From: Acholoe squamosa
Lineage: Eukaryota; Annelida; Polychaeta; Phyllodocida; Polynoidae
Reading direction: 5' to 3'
Length of the DNA stretch: 64,000 nt
Assembly (NCBI GenBank): GCA_949317995.1
Contig: OX439040.1
Location: 77,225,972-77,289,971 of the forward strand
A model generated the notes under the pieces. That model ran no database searches. It was not told the DNA's origin and saw only the letters and a program-made list of their open reading frames with translations. Below are positions 23,001-37,039 of this stretch, piece by piece; position 1 is the first letter of the stretch; the number at the start of each line of letters is the position of its first letter. Position numbers and translations under genes: made by a program.

Positions 23001-23105
23001 GATGTATTCTCTTAGTCAAAAAGTGCATTCTCTTAGTTACAAATGCATTTTCTGAGTAAACCCATGTATTCTCTAAGTAACAGCTGCATTCTCTGAATAA
23101 ACAGG
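20010..23105. repeat. 20-bp satellite array with higher-order structure
   Basis: About 150 copies of a 20-bp unit, AACAGATGCATTCTCCTAGT, vary mainly at the CTAGT/CTGGT/CTTGT positions. Variant units form larger repeats: ACCTAGTAAC markers at 20541 and 20781 recur at 21783 and 22023, a shift of 1242 bp with an inner shift of 240 bp. Longer variant units with AGATCTATGCATTC (24 bp) and AAACACATTCTCCAAGTTAA mark further blocks. Copies decay towards 23105. Three units make 60 bp, so minus-strand ORFs show a 20-residue repeat (MHLLLGECICYKENASVTRR-like). These are not genes. Confidence 0.95.
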
Positions 23106-23937
23106 TTAGATGCCCAATCCTCGCATATATGTGCAACACACGGGGCATTATGTTAGAATAGAGGTTCGTCACTTTGAAAGTTGACAAAATCAAGTTCTTT
23201 AAGATCATGTCAAAGAAACGTTCTTCCAAAATAATCTCATAATTCTCAATCAGCCGTTTTACTGCCTCCTGGAAAGCAGCTGAATTATTATATAGCCCTC
23301 TTAATTTCCCGGCCCTTTCTGGGGCCCTTTTCCATGTAAGGTTTTATTAATGTTTTATTAATGATGGTTTTATTACTGGGATTTATGAGATATATCTGTT
23401 ATTTTGATAGCATGTATAAGTTATTGCAGGTATCAAAAGCCCCCTGATCCTAAATTCGAATTCAATTGAAAGCCCCCATCTGTCTCGGATAAATTTGCAG
23501 AATACCGTAAAACCCCAGTCACAAGCCGGCCCTGTTCATTAGCCGAGGGTACAGTTCAGGCCAAATTTAAAAGGCGGTTTTTGTCCATTTTGAGCTTTTG
23601 CTGAACCCCAGCCATAAGCCGGGGGGTGAGTTCAGCCCCATGCCCCCCCCCCTTACCCCCCACAAAGCAAAAAAAAAACTCACAAATTTTTGAGGAAAAT
23701 TAGCCATATTTTGGATCAATATTTTACTGATTTCTTATAGAAAACACATTGAAATGAACTCATATATGATAAACATCGTACATATTTAAGTAATAGAGGG
23801 TATCTGATTGTTAAGGGTTATTGGGTTAATGCAAATACATAGTAGACGCACTGACTGTTGATGCATTAAGAATATACCTGATACCCACGCATTGTGGTTG
23901 TTCTATCAGCCCCTTCTCCTCCCCCCCAAAAAAATGA
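23106..23937. other. No gene seen
   Basis: Spacer between two tandem arrays. It has CCCCAGTCACAAGCCGGCCC and related text near 23510-23640, a dispersed motif of the AAGCCGG type also hinted at near 30770 and 53330. Confidence 0.4.
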
Positions 23938-25608
<1,671 letters not shown>

Positions 25609-25962
25609 GTGGTGCTCCTATGATAAATAGAGCTGTCAGTATGTGCCCTCTTTTCAAAACAAGTCATGCTCTGCTTCACTATTTAACTTGCACTCACCAC
25701 ATTAGTCTGAAAAGTCACCTGCCTTGTTTAAAATAGAGAGAGAGCTGCACTATCAGGTACCTACTCATGTCACACACTCTATACTATACTATACTAACTG
25801 ACTTCTCCCGAGTGGGTACCTACTTAAATCTGCCTTTTTTAGCACCGTACTTGAATGACCACTAGTGAGCAACAAAAGAGACACGTTAGAGCTACATGAA
25901 AAGAAAGGACTGGAAACGAGGGCATTTTTAGCCAGCCCTTCCTTTTACTATTGGAGCAACAC
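25609..25962 (-). mobile_element. MITE family GTGTTGCTCC, inverted copy 1
   Basis: The ends GTGGTGCTCCTATGATAAA and, in reverse complement, GTGTTGCTCCAATAGTAAAA are inverted repeats. The interior is the reverse complement of the copies at 28196 and 58478, with AAGGCAGGTGACTTTTCAGA and GAAACGAGGGCATTTTTAGC as landmarks. It is 354 bp with no coding capacity. Confidence 0.8.
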
Positions 25963-26035
25963 CCTCCAGATGACGTAGGCTACTTGTACCGTGTAGTCAT
26001 GTCTAAATGCCGGGCATAAGTGCTAGCATCATATA

Positions 26036-26360
26036 ATATTTATTCACTCTCTCATCCAATCACCCATTCACTTACTTCACTCACCCAATTACATAATCCC
26101 ACGTTCACCCAATCACTCACTCACTCACCAACTCACTCAAACACCAATCACTCACTCTCACACTTACTCATTCACTTACTCACTCACCTATTCCCTCATC
26201 TACTCACTCACTTACCCAATCACCCAATTACTCACTCACTCATACACCAACTCACTCACTTACTCAGACATTCACTCACGAACTCACCGTACCCACATAC
26301 CGGGTAATGAATCACTCACCCACGATGTGTTCCCACTCACTCACTCACTCACTCCATCAC
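26036..26360. repeat. CACT-rich degenerate tetranucleotide tract
   Basis: Runs of ACTCACTCACTC broken by CCAATCACCCA. The ORF here (Ser-Leu-Thr-His repeats) is a translated repeat. Confidence 0.85.
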
Positions 26361-28195
26361 ATGCATGCTTAGTTCTTCACCCTGGCTTCTCCGAAACATG
26401 ATATAAGCATCAAAACTTTTGATTATGTCACGTATTGCGTCTAAAGAATTGTATCGTAATTGACACGAAGCTACCAAGCCTTAGCTTGCCAGTTAAACAC
26501 TGTTCTAGAGTATTACAACTCTGCCTGCAAGCCGCACCCTGAGTTCACTGTCATCCCAAAAGCCACATTTAAATTGTTCATATGATTAAGCTACATAAAA
26601 AGAATTAACATCAGTATATCTATCCTTAATCTATAATCTGTACGTATGGAAAATTAATGTTCAGAACAACAGGAATAACCCTACCTCAACATCTCAACCA
26701 ACGTCTCAAATGCAAATGAACTGACTGAACAAAGATCTGACCCATAGGGATAGATCACTGGTGTAACAGAATGCGCATGCCTGAGTTCCAGGGGTATGTT
26801 TCAGCACAGTTAACGTCCTCAAGACGACCAATAGCTAAATTGTACAATGTAGGTGGTACAACTACAAGGTGATTGTACAGATAAGCCTACACAATGCACA
26901 ACAGCACTGCTAATCCGATAATTGTAGATAGTCTTGTTCGGGAATCGGTACAATTTGTGTTGTGCAATTGAAAAATGTGATTGCACAAATCTTACAAATG
27001 TAATTGTAGAAAACCGTATTAATGAAGAAATAGTGTATCGTTCTGAAAAAGACCCCTGCCGGTCACGTGATTTGTTATAATACTAAATTAGGTGAATTTT
27101 AAGCACTTTTAAATCACAATAACTTGAAACAGATCTAAACTGCCAGGCTTACATTTGCCCTCGGGGGAGACGGCCCCTCCACCCAGGAGTGGATGCCGGA
27201 TGGATCACAATGTATGCCCTGATCGTTTTTCCCACGGGCATGGACTGGTTACCAGGTTTAGTCTATGTAGGTGTTACCCATATGCTATAAAAGGGTTAAA
27301 AAAACTAAAGGAAACAGTGCTGCACTATGGTGCTTTTATTTGCTATGCTCAGACCTTGATTACGGAGGTGAGTGGTGACTTTGTTTAGTCCAGAGGCTAA
27401 GGAAGCAAATCTTCATTGGGGGGGGGGGGCAGCATGGGCCCCATCATAACCTCCTTAAACTGTCGGTTCAAGCGCGATGACGTCTATATACCTATATAGG
27501 CATTGTATAGAAAAAAAGTAATTTTTGTTGAATTTTAGATATGATTTGAGGCTCAGGCCCCCATTTTTCCTATTTCATTACTATATTAATCTAATTTAAT
27601 ACACAGCTTTAGTTTCTTGTCCAGACGTACTCAGGCCCCCACTCCTTTATGATTGAGGGGACCCTGGCCCCCCTGCCCCCCCCCTTTCCTACGCCCCTGT
27701 AATAGTTCTGTCCATATGGAGGTCCGACATGAGTTTGAGTTTGAATCAATTTTGTTTGCAACAAAAGGTTTCACAACAATGTCACACTTTTCATATGTCA
27801 CAAAAGAGAGAAAAAGAAAGAAAAATAATACAATTCAAGTAACAATATAGTACTAGCACACCGCCATCTATAATCAAATTACAATGGTAAAAGTACAACA
27901 CTTTACAAGTTGTACCACATAGACAGGACATTACAAGGTAGGCAGTACAGTGGGGCTGACATGAATACATCCGTAATCTAACGATGGGGTCCGAAGAAAT
28001 ATATACTCTCATTTTATACTATTGCACAAAAGATTCAAGAGTGTGTTGAAAGTTGGGCATAATGTACATGTATATACACAGTACAGTTTTGACAGGAATT
28101 TTTCTTTCAATTACATATTTCGGAAATCGGCATCTAATTGATTCCAAAGGTCAATACAACTACTCTTTAGGACTGTATTTTAGTATTACAGGAGG
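26361..28195. other. No gene seen
   Basis: Spacer with short ORFs and poly-G/poly-C stretches at 27420 and 27660. No coding exon with splice signals was recognised. Confidence 0.4.
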
Positions 28196-28546
28196 GTGTT
28201 GCTCCTATAGTAAATGGAAGACTTGGCTAAAAATGCCCTCGTTTCCAGTCCTTTCTTTTCATGTAGCTATAACTTGGCCCTTTTGTTGCTCACAAATGGT
28301 CATTCAAGTATGGTGCTAAAAAGGGGGATTTGAGTAGGTACCTAGTTGGGAGAAGTCAGTCAGTATAATATGCTATAGAGTAGGTGACATGAGTAGGTAG
28401 CTGATAGTACAGCTCTCTCTGTTTTAAACAAGGCAGGTGACTTTTCAGACTAATGTGGTGAGTACAAGTTGAATGGTGAAGCAGAGCGTGACTTCTTTTG
28501 AAAAGAGGGTACCTACTGACAGCTCTTTTTACCATAGGAGCAACAC
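28196..28546 (+). mobile_element. MITE family GTGTTGCTCC, copy 2
   Basis: The left end GTGTTGCTCCTATAGTAAA and the right end, reverse complement GTGTTGCTCCTATGGTAAAA, are inverted repeats. At 351 bp it is nearly colinear with the copy at 58478 and inverted relative to 25609. There is no transposase. Confidence 0.85.
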
Positions 28547-29202
28547 GCTTCTGAGTGTCTCTGATAAGACCTGATCTGCTCGGGTGGGTCATAGCATGTT
28601 AAGAAATGGTCTATGCCATTCAACGTCTCTGAGTCAGAATAGAGAAGGAATATATACTGCTTTGGGTCAGGTGTAGACTGGCTCTAGCCGATGGCCTATG
28701 TGTCTAGTATAATAGGGTGTAGCTATGTGTGCATTTATTGCGTATGAAATAGAGGGTGATGTAGCCTTGTAGGAGTCCTGTGGTGGGTTTGTAAAAGTAT
28801 ATGAGTAACAGCTTTGAAATGCAGGAGGCGCTGATGGAGTTGGGCAAGACCAATTCAGGTAACTCTGTAAGAAAAGGGATACGTGTAAGGTGCATATAGG
28901 GCAGCAGAAGGTGTAATGGGTTAGTGTGAAGCAGGTGAGGAGTCAGTATTGTGGGAGCCGGCGTGGAAGGCACACATACTCCTGGAGTCAGGCTGGGATG
29001 AAGCTGTTTAGTAACTAGTATTACACATAGCCACTGTATACAGGATTGGGAATTGTTTGGACATGAACAATGTATGCAGGTTAAATTGATGTCATTGGAG
29101 CCACTGTAGGCATGAGTTGGACGTTGGACTATAATTGTAACTGTGGTTTAATTCATGTACAATAAACAGTGACTTGTACTGGCGTCTTGGTGTTGGTTCT
29201 AA
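28547..29202. other. No gene seen
   Basis: Spacer with short frames only. The minus-strand ORF at 28704-28973 shows no domain. Confidence 0.4.
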
Positions 29203-29523
29203 GGCAGTGATCATTTTTTAACAACAGGGGGGGGCTGGTTGGTTTGCACGCGGACGCGTGAAAAAAATTCCGCCCCCCCCCCTCTAGACGGGTCGAAATC
29301 TTTTCGACCCCCCCGCAGGAGGCGAAAATCACCTGCGAACGCGCCCTTTTAACCTATAGTAACACGTGGGCTTTTTCACTGAAAACAGGTGAAATTATTT
29401 TGACCCCCCCTAGTCAAGGGGTTGAAAAAATTCTGACCCCCCCTGGTCAAGGGGTTGAAAAAATTCTGACCCCCCCCTCAAACCCACCAGCCCCCCCTTG
29501 TTGTTAAAAAAATGATCACTCCC
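29203..29523. mobile_element. Harbinger-like MITE with TAA target duplication
   Basis: The left end is GGCAGTGATCATTTTTTAAC and the reverse complement of the right end is GGGAGTGATCATTTTTTTAA. TAA flanks both sides (29200-29202, 29524-29526). The interior holds repeated GGTCAAGGGGTTGAAAAAAT and CTGACCCCCCC units. It is a close relative of 59750-59980. Confidence 0.8.
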
Positions 29524-30255
29524 TAAGAATGGGCTAAACCAGCATCATACCACTAGAGTTAGTCTTCCCAAACACATGATAAACTGGTGAGAACTACCTA
29601 ATATATAGGCGTGCAGCATTACATCAATATATATACATACAATACAAAACGGAGGGTATGGTGGCTTAAAGATAGGGGCCTGTAGTTTCGCAGTTGGTAC
29701 CTGCCAACCTTGTGCCCCTTTCCCTATCCGGCCGGGTCTAGAGACTTGCGCAAGTCATGTAATTTACGATTGGTAGAAACGGCTGGAAGTAAATAGGCTG
29801 TCAGGGAGAGATCCTGCACCAAACTCGCTGTTCACCACAAACATGTGGACTGCTCATGGTCTTGTTAGTATTTTATCTTTTATATCAGTGTTTGCTATTA
29901 ACTCCAAAGGACGAAGTCCATAGTTATCGTGAGCATACTGAAAGTTTCTTTATTTCTTATCTTTTCATATAGTTGAGTGTACTCTAAACAAATAACGTCA
30001 TAAGTTCTAGAATACATGTTACTTAGTACTCTACATTAGATTTGGATCAAAATGGAAAAAAAGAGAAAGACAATGGGTGTCCATTCAGCAGACCTACCTC
30101 AGCATAAGGGCTAACCTCAAATTTTAAAGATTTTTCAAATCATATACGAGGTATGGTGATGGCCAGGAATACTTGATCTGGGTGTCTGGTGAAAAAAAAT
30201 GTCGGTGTTGCCACCTACGCCATACACATACATATATATTTGTGTATGTGTGTGT

Positions 30256-30308
<53 letters not shown>

Positions 30309-31050
30309 CGTGTGTGACTGGCAAGAGTACTTTCTGAGCAAATTGTTCCAAGCGAGGGTCTGTCTTTTTTTTTTACCAAACCAAGGGTCTATCTACTTTC
30401 AGTAAAATACCCAAAGTTAAATAAGAATTCTAGAACACTTTATGAAAATTGTAATTTTTCTTATGAAAAAAAGCATGAATAGAATTAATGTTTTTCTTTT
30501 CTCAATAAAAGTCAATTTGCAATATTTGTTTAGGAAAACCTGAAACTCTTCTGTCAGAAGTGTCCTAGCAAGAAGGATAGGGGTTTTCATGGGCTCAGCC
30601 GCACACCCATATAAAGAAAATCTAAAGTGCCCCCTCTTGTTGCCATCAATATTTTCAAAATATTATATACAACTGCAATAGACAGATTGAATTAGGTCCA
30701 GATGAAAAAGAGCGAGTTAGTCTAAAGGGGCCAATTAATCAACAATACCGAAACCATGAATTCCTGTGTGTAAGCCGCACCCATAAATAAGGTGCACCCT
30801 GATTATTATGCATCACACCCATAAATACCAGAGGTGAGATCTGGAGGTTAATTCAAAAGATCCTGCCATCGCTGCCCCTAGCTGCAATGTCAGGATCACA
30901 TGCTATTTTCGGCACCCATGTAGGGGCCCTTTCAGCATTTAAACCTCTATCTATCCCAATCGACCGAAAACCCGTTTTTTCACCAGAAAACGATACATTT
31001 CGTCACAAAACCCTATATTTCACCCTGAAACCCTATACTTCGTTCATTCA
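29524..31050. other. No gene seen; a (TG)n microsatellite within
   Basis: A TG/GTGTGTGTAT run lies at 30241-30312 and accounts for the ORFs on both strands there. The stretch 30890-31050 could hold the 5' part of gene B, but I see no exon I can defend. Confidence 0.4.
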
Positions 31051-31051
31051 G

Positions 31052-31260
31052 CTTGGTATACACATCCATCATGATAATTGTGTGTTTTTTTTGCTCTCCC
31101 CTATTACAGCTTGGTATAAACATCCATCATGATAAGTGTGTGTTTTTTTTTGCTGTCTCCTATTACAGCTTGGTATAAACATCCATCATGATAAGTGTGT
31201 GTTTTTTTTTGCTCTCCCCTATTACAGCTTGGTATAAACATCCATCATGATAAGTGTGTG
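31052..31260 (+). repeat. 59-bp tandem repeat that copies a splice acceptor
   Basis: The unit starts CTTGGTATAAACATCCATCA and ends with a T run, GCTCTCCCCTATTACAG. AG dinucleotides that could serve as acceptors fall at 31050-31051, 31108-31109, 31167-31168 and 31226-31227. The last copy runs into the open frame of gene B. Confidence 0.85.
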
Positions 31261-31373
31261 TGGTGGGGACGTTGCTGATCCTGAGGAGGGCATCAACCAA
31301 GTTCAGGACAGCCCTGTAACCCTGTCGGACCCTTCCACCATCTTGGAGGACAGTATTGCCACCCTAATACAAG
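31228..31373 (+). CDS. Gene B, first coding exon candidate
   Basis: The acceptor is TTTGCTCTCCCCTATTACAG and the donor CAAG|GTATAA. Only one frame is open through the exon. It begins at ATG 31247, just after an in-frame TAA at 31235-31237, so the first 19 bases are best read as 5' UTR. It encodes 42 residues, MISVCGGDVADPEEGINQVQ and onward, acidic, ending Leu-Ile-Gln plus one base. It joins in frame to 32514. Unrecognised; it is likely cytoplasmic or nuclear, since no signal peptide or membrane segment is visible. Exons with the same ending and phase lie at 1262 and 62203. Confidence 0.5.
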
Positions 31374-31689
31374 GTATAAATACAACAAATGCAGCTTTGT
31401 AAAGCGATTGTCTCTCTCCTTCTTCCTTTATTTTTTCTCTTTAACCAGTTTATGTTTATGGTCTATAAACATGTGAAATGTATACTGGTAAAAAAAGTGT
31501 GCATCTATTGTCTTATAGTTATTTCCTTCATATCATATTCTAGATACATCATATGGGTTGTAATGATTATGGCTCTAGTTCATTATTTCCATCTTTTTTT
31601 CATATCCTAGGAAAGAGTTCTAATATTTCTTAACTGCAGGTCATTAAGTATTGATCATTTCAAAGTTAACATTTGCAGGACATAAAGCA

Positions 31690-31771
31690 ACCCCCCTGAA
31701 AAAAAGAAATTCGAGAGAAAGCGAGACAGAGATAGACTGAGCGAGAGAGAGACAGAGACAGAGAGAGAGAC

Positions 31772-31806
<35 letters not shown>

Positions 31807-31905
31807 GACTGACAGAGACAAACACACAGACACACAGTCAGGCAGACAGACAGACAGATACACACAGACACACAGACAAAACACCCACACCCAGGCAGAC
31901 AAGCA
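31690..31905. repeat. GACA/GAGA-rich simple repeat
   Basis: AGAGAGAGACAGAGACAGAG passing into CAGACAGACAGACA and ACACACAGACAC. The Cys/Ser/Leu-rich minus-strand ORFs are translations of it. It lies in the intron between gene B exons. Confidence 0.9.
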
Positions 31906-32513
31906 CATTGACGACGCCCTCCTTTCAAGTCCCTGGTTAATTTTAGAGTCCCCAGTTGATGAGTGATTTAAGTAAAGTGCCCAGTTAATTCCTGGGTCCC
32001 CAGTTGACAGGTGACCTCCCAAGTCCCCAGTTCCTGGCAAAGCAGGAACCCCATAAGAAAGCAGCTTTGATTCCCTTCGAAAAAAACACCTAAGATCAAG
32101 TCAATCAGACCAGCGGTTGCTGAGATATTGGATTTTGAATATTTCAGCGGAAGTATCGTAAAAGAGTCCCTATTCAAAATGTTAGACTATGGGTTTACTA
32201 TTGGGGCTGGAGACTGGATAATAGCTGAATGGGCATTAACTTTTACACCTACATGATGCAGGCCTCATCTGCGCACTGTACGACCATTTGGGAAAAGGTG
32301 CCTTCACTGCGTGATGGGGCCCGTAAAAGCATTGTTTTTGCTCTAACTCGTGAACCGTTGCACTTAGAGACCTTCTAATTGAAGCTTACTGCTAGGGCTA
32401 TCAGCCTGATTTGTTGGGGCACACGCTTACCTAAACACACACCATCACACACAGGCAAACACACCCACTCACACATACACCCACACCAAATGACTTTCCT
32501 TTTATATTTTCAG

Positions 32514-32585
32514 ACATGGCTACCTTACCAGATGAGGGGCTTCCGCCTCTACGCTTTGAGGTGGTGGAGGTCGAAGAGATCTACG
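32514..32585 (+). CDS. Gene B, 72-nt phase 1-1 coding exon
   Basis: The acceptor CTTTTATATTTTCAG and donor TACG|GTAGGT are good. The exon is 72 nt and open only in the phase set by 31373. It encodes DMATLPDEGLPPLRFEVVEV followed by EEIY. Length, phase and the GxPP/EVxEI spacing match the gene A exon at 1736, giving 9 of 24 identical residues. Confidence 0.6.
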
Positions 32586-33089
32586 GTAGGTATACTCAAT
32601 TACCCAACAGTAGAATTCAGTTGAGTTGATGGTCAAATTCATTGAGAGTCCTCTTACTATCATCTTTTATGTGTTCTCCGACGCAGCACACTTGTGTGTG
32701 CCTGATTGACATCTGTTGAAAAGCTCCCCTCGACATGAGAATTCTTTTGTCAATAAAAATTCAATTCAATTTAATTCAGTTCAGAAGGAAACACTTTAAA
32801 AAGAGAAGATTGTGATACATTTAAAATACTATAGTACTTCCGGTGTTAGGTTTTCCTAATGAACAACAGAAACGACATAGAAATATTAGTAATCCAAGTA
32901 ATTAGACCTCATTGTATGACGTTTGGGTTCTGACCAAAAACAAAAGGGAATAAATGAATGAGAATAAAGTAAAATTGTTCCCTTTATGTGTGTTTAAAAT
33001 GTGACTTTGAAATTCCTATCGTATATTGAAAATTCTCTTCTCCAGGGGATTCATAACCCAGATTTGTATAAAAAAAGTTATAATTTCAG

Positions 33090-33154
33090 AATGTCTGTTT
33101 CTGGAGCGGGAACCCCTACACTACGGAGCAATCACAAAATGCGTAGAAGGCAAC
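33090..33154 (+). CDS. Gene B, third coding exon
   Basis: The acceptor AAGTTATAATTTCAG and the consensus donor AAC|GTAAGT bound a 65-nt exon. Joined in phase 1 it encodes ECLFLEREPLHYGAITKCVE and then GN, and ends in phase 0. The frame is open throughout. No domain is recognised. Confidence 0.55.
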
Positions 33155-33416
33155 GTAAGTGTGCATACCTAAGTCTAATATAACTACAATAAATGGAGGA
33201 TGGACTACCTTTTTAGCAGAATTGAAGATCTTTTTTAATTGTTTTAGATGTGTTGTATGGTCATACCAAACCAGGTGAAATGAGTTTGACAACTTTATTA
33301 ATACATGACAGGACATTTCAGATACAGAATCAATGTTTTATGAAACAATAACATAATTGCTTGCATAAAATCGATTATCTATATGCTATATTTCCATTAC
33401 ATCAATGTTTCTTCAG

Positions 33417-33452
33417 CCTAAAAGGTCCAGTAGCCGGCGTATGAAGCCATGA
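33417..33452 (+). CDS. Gene B, candidate terminal exon
   Basis: The acceptor TCAATGTTTCTTCAG in phase 0 gives PKRSSSRRMKP and TGA at 33450-33452, a short basic tail. The competing choice is a T-rich acceptor at 33247 giving MCCMVIPNQVK and TGA at 33281-33283, or a 27-nt mini-exon (33248-33274) ending at CAG|GTGAAA and splicing to 33417. Sequence alone does not decide. Confidence 0.35.
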   Translation, partial: PKRSSSRRMKP

Positions 33453-34745
33453 CACCAACACTGGCATGGATGGTGACGGCAAATTTTTCAAATGCCTACC
33501 AAACCCCAACACTACATTCCTGGATGAACAATGACTGTACCAGAGGGTTGTGGAAGGAGCTATGTATGAACGCTTTGAATAGGACACGCTGCTTCAAGAT
33601 ATAAATGAAGTGTTGGGAAATTGCATCATTCTGAATGCCGATTAGAAATATATAACACTGGGAAAGCAAACTGTTCCATTTTTATTATAATCTTCCTCGT
33701 TACAATGCTTGTTCCTGGAAGTGTTGACTGACCATGGAGAAATCGTAAAGGTTTTTATGAATTTTCCTCCTGGGATCATTAAGGTCTATACTACTCATTT
33801 CTAATATCCTAGCATTGTGTTGAGCATTAATTAAGCATTGGTTTAATGATTTAACATATGGACGCACACATTGATCTATAAAATATCCTAAATGCCAAAT
33901 ACTGCACAAAACTAGAACAGAGCCAAAAGACTTATAACATTGGTTCAAAATATATGGAGCATACATGTATAGAGAACAATTATAATAGTGTGATTTATTG
34001 AAGCAATATGCATTGCTTCACCCAGGAATATACTAAACAGCAAACACATATATATGATATCGTGTTTTAATACAGATAGCTATTGCACAGCTGTTTTGGA
34101 TGACCCATAATCTTGTGTATTATACTCTCACAGAGAATCAATAGCTGAACTCAACATTATAAAAAATATTTTTCATCAATCGTGACATGTACTGGGAAAA
34201 GGGGTCTTAGAACCCCTTCCACTAAGCCCCCTTTTCGCAGATCCTGTCATAATTGTTGTTATATGATTAAGGTATCACATTAGTCTGTATAAGCTCCCAG
34301 GTACTCATTGACAACAACCAGGACACACCCCGGCCCTTATTCAAAACCAGGACTTACTTGAGACATTTACAAATGATAGTGTATTTCAATACCCCTGTAG
34401 CCTTCTCAATTATATATAGGTTTATTAAGGACCAAGCGCTAATACATGTCAATAGAGTATCATGTCCATTGTTCAAATATTATCTGATGGGCATTTTATA
34501 ATGATGTTAATCATCATTGTTAGGAAATGGCCTGGAAAGCATTCTACACCATGTGTGAAAGCATGTATGTCTTTCACTGTGTATCACAAAAAAAAAGATA
34601 CATTCCGCTCATGTCATGGGTTTTACAGCTAGATTTGTTGAGTTCTGTAGATGACAAATACAATGTATCTAGCGATATTTAGCTAATGTTTATACTCGAG
34701 CCATAAAATGGGGCTTAGCTCAATATAGATGTAAGGTATAGCCTG
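33453..34745. other. No gene seen
   Basis: AT-rich spacer. No splice-supported frames and no clear repeats. Confidence 0.4.
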
Positions 34746-34976
34746 CACTGTAAAAAAAGTCGTTGCAATAATGATTTATCTTTCGTCCCAAAGTTGCCAA
34801 AGATCATTCGTTATTTTCACAAAGATGTCGTTATTTTAATAGAGATTACTTGTACCACCGCACTACCACCTCGAGTTTCTTATAAAAAAAAACTGGCCCC
34901 CTGCTGTCTAATTACGGTGGTTCACTGTTCAATTTACAAGGATCCATCATAGATTCAACAGTTATTTTTTACAGTG
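34746..34976. mobile_element. CACTGTAAAAA-type MITE, near-complete copy
   Basis: The left end CACTGTAAAAAAAGTCGTTG faces the right end AACAGTTATTTTTTACAGTG. The last 95 bp are the reverse complement of the fragments at 5503 and 5816. The target duplication is not clear. It is 231 bp and non-coding. Confidence 0.6.
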
Positions 34977-36054
34977 TGCAGTATAAAGTACCTGTATATA
35001 AGGAGTAGAACTCACACAAATATGCAAATATAGCTATAAAACAGTGTGAAATAATGTGTAGAAACTACCTGTACCAATAGCCGTTTACATAATGTTCGAC
35101 ATTTGTTTTCCATAATTTATAGCTGATATTATTTGCAGAAACAGAATAAAGTTATACAACAAGTTTATTGGCAGAAATCATACATGTACGTTTTTCAGAT
35201 CAACATGATGTAAACTAAAATGTATTGACGCATTCTGGTGGCACATGAATATGGAAATAAGGCTTTAACAACAGAGGCATATTGCCATAATGCATCAGTG
35301 TTATATATTTTCACTTGTTTTATCATAATTGTATCAATGATCAAATGACAATGTATGAAATAGCTATATAGTATATCACAGGGGTGTCGGGACGGGGTGG
35401 GGGGTGGAGGGGGCATGTCCTTGTGGGATGGCCCTTGGTTCCTCTTAAAAGTCAAAATGTTTCATTTGCTGCTTCGAATTGTCAACACAGCCAGCCTGAC
35501 ACGATTTGGGAGTGTTTGCACCCCCCCCCCCCCAAGTCACATTGCTTCCGACATCCATGTTCCAGTGGGCATATATTTCCCTCTCACTCTCAATGTCTCT
35601 CTCTCCCTCCCTCTCTTAAGACATGACATTTACATACATGTTATACATGTTTTATTTACCCCTCTGACATTCCTGGCGGAACACTAGTCGATCTGTTCCT
35701 ACGATATATTCTTACATCTTTGTACAAATGTATTCAAATTGAGCACATTCATTTAGACCAGCCTGGGGTGTGAACCCAGAGACCAGGATATGTCAGTGAA
35801 CTAAATAAGACAGGTGTGTTGACTGTTTATAAAATTTTAGTAAGATCCTACCAATGCAACTGCTCTGTTTCAAATGAATATAGCTCCAGGTAAACTACTG
35901 TGTATAGTCTAATACAGGTTGGAGTTGTTCGATTCCATGTAATATCCAATACCTGAATAGGTGCACAGATGTACAGTGACTCTCCCATCGACAAGGGGGG
36001 CATAATCATACAAAACTAGCAGGGGACTAGCCATAAACTTCACGGTGGTACCAC
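34977..36054. other. No gene seen; dispersed repeat at 35659-35820
   Basis: 35659-35820 matches 13951-14110. ORFs at 35384-35687 lie over G- and C-runs and have no domain. Confidence 0.4.
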
Positions 36055-36150
36055 CCCAGCAAATTGTCGTGAGTCCTCGTCAACCTGTGTGAAGTGGCTC
36101 ACACATGTCGTTAGATGGAACACAACGTGGTTATAGCACATATGCATGTC
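36055..36150. mobile_element. Truncated copy of the CCCAGCAAATTGTCG MITE
   Basis: CCCAGCAAATTGTCGTGAGT at 36055 begins a segment nearly identical to the first 90 bp of 50113-50334. It breaks off after GGTTATAGCACA. Confidence 0.75.
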
Positions 36151-37039
36151 TAGGAATACTTTCGATATTTAAGATTACCTGCAGTTACATATGCCTTTAC
36201 ATGGACAGTTACAAAAACACTTAAACCTTTTGTTTAATAATTAAACTACACATGCATCTACAAAACACTCTGGGCTATTGGCTGATACAAAATTGTTTGC
36301 AATATCTACAAATTTAGGGTGTCCAATCCCTCTCAGAAAAACAAAAACAAAACAGTCGACATTGACTATACCTCAAGGCGAAAGGATTCCTCAAATAGGC
36401 TCCAAATACAATCCACACATGTCTACTAATATTTCAAATATCAAGAGATATCTAATAACGATATTGCTAACACCTGCATTATAAAACATAAACACATTTC
36501 GCTTTTGCCCATTATGAGGTCGATGAAACTTTTTTTTGGTCCAACATTGAGCTTGAATTCCTTTTATTTTCAACCATCTAGATATTTAATGTCACAAGAA
36601 TCAATCCCTTCATGTAAAAATACTCTTGAATATAGATCTAGCTCATTCCAAGGAATACTGGATATGGGGGGCCTTTGACTGAAAATAAGAAACGCAGTAT
36701 TACTTAATAACATTCCAGTGTACTGATAGCCTTATGCCTTTGCTGATTAAAAAGGTTAATTGAACACTCCTGTATTTACCCATTGTGGAAAAAATCAGGA
36801 AAACTGAAAAATTGGGAATTTGTTCTTCCATTTCTAAAATTTAGCCTAACTTATACAAAATTCTTTCTACAAGAAGAGTGGCTAGACTGGGCGGTGTAGC
36901 GGACGACGGCAATCCCTGCTTGACCAAAATGACACAGACACAATTTCTTTTTTGTGGAAAACCACCCCTCCAGTGAGCTGTGGGACGAGAAGTTTCAACA
37001 AAAAAAATGCAAGAAAATCCTTTATACAATGACTATATT

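Noticed and set aside
20010..23105. CRISPR array
   Set aside because: Units are contiguous with no unique spacers, and the DNA is animal nuclear.
31644..32040. Cys/Ser/Leu-rich minus-strand ORFs
   Set aside because: They translate a GACA/GAGA simple repeat in an intron.
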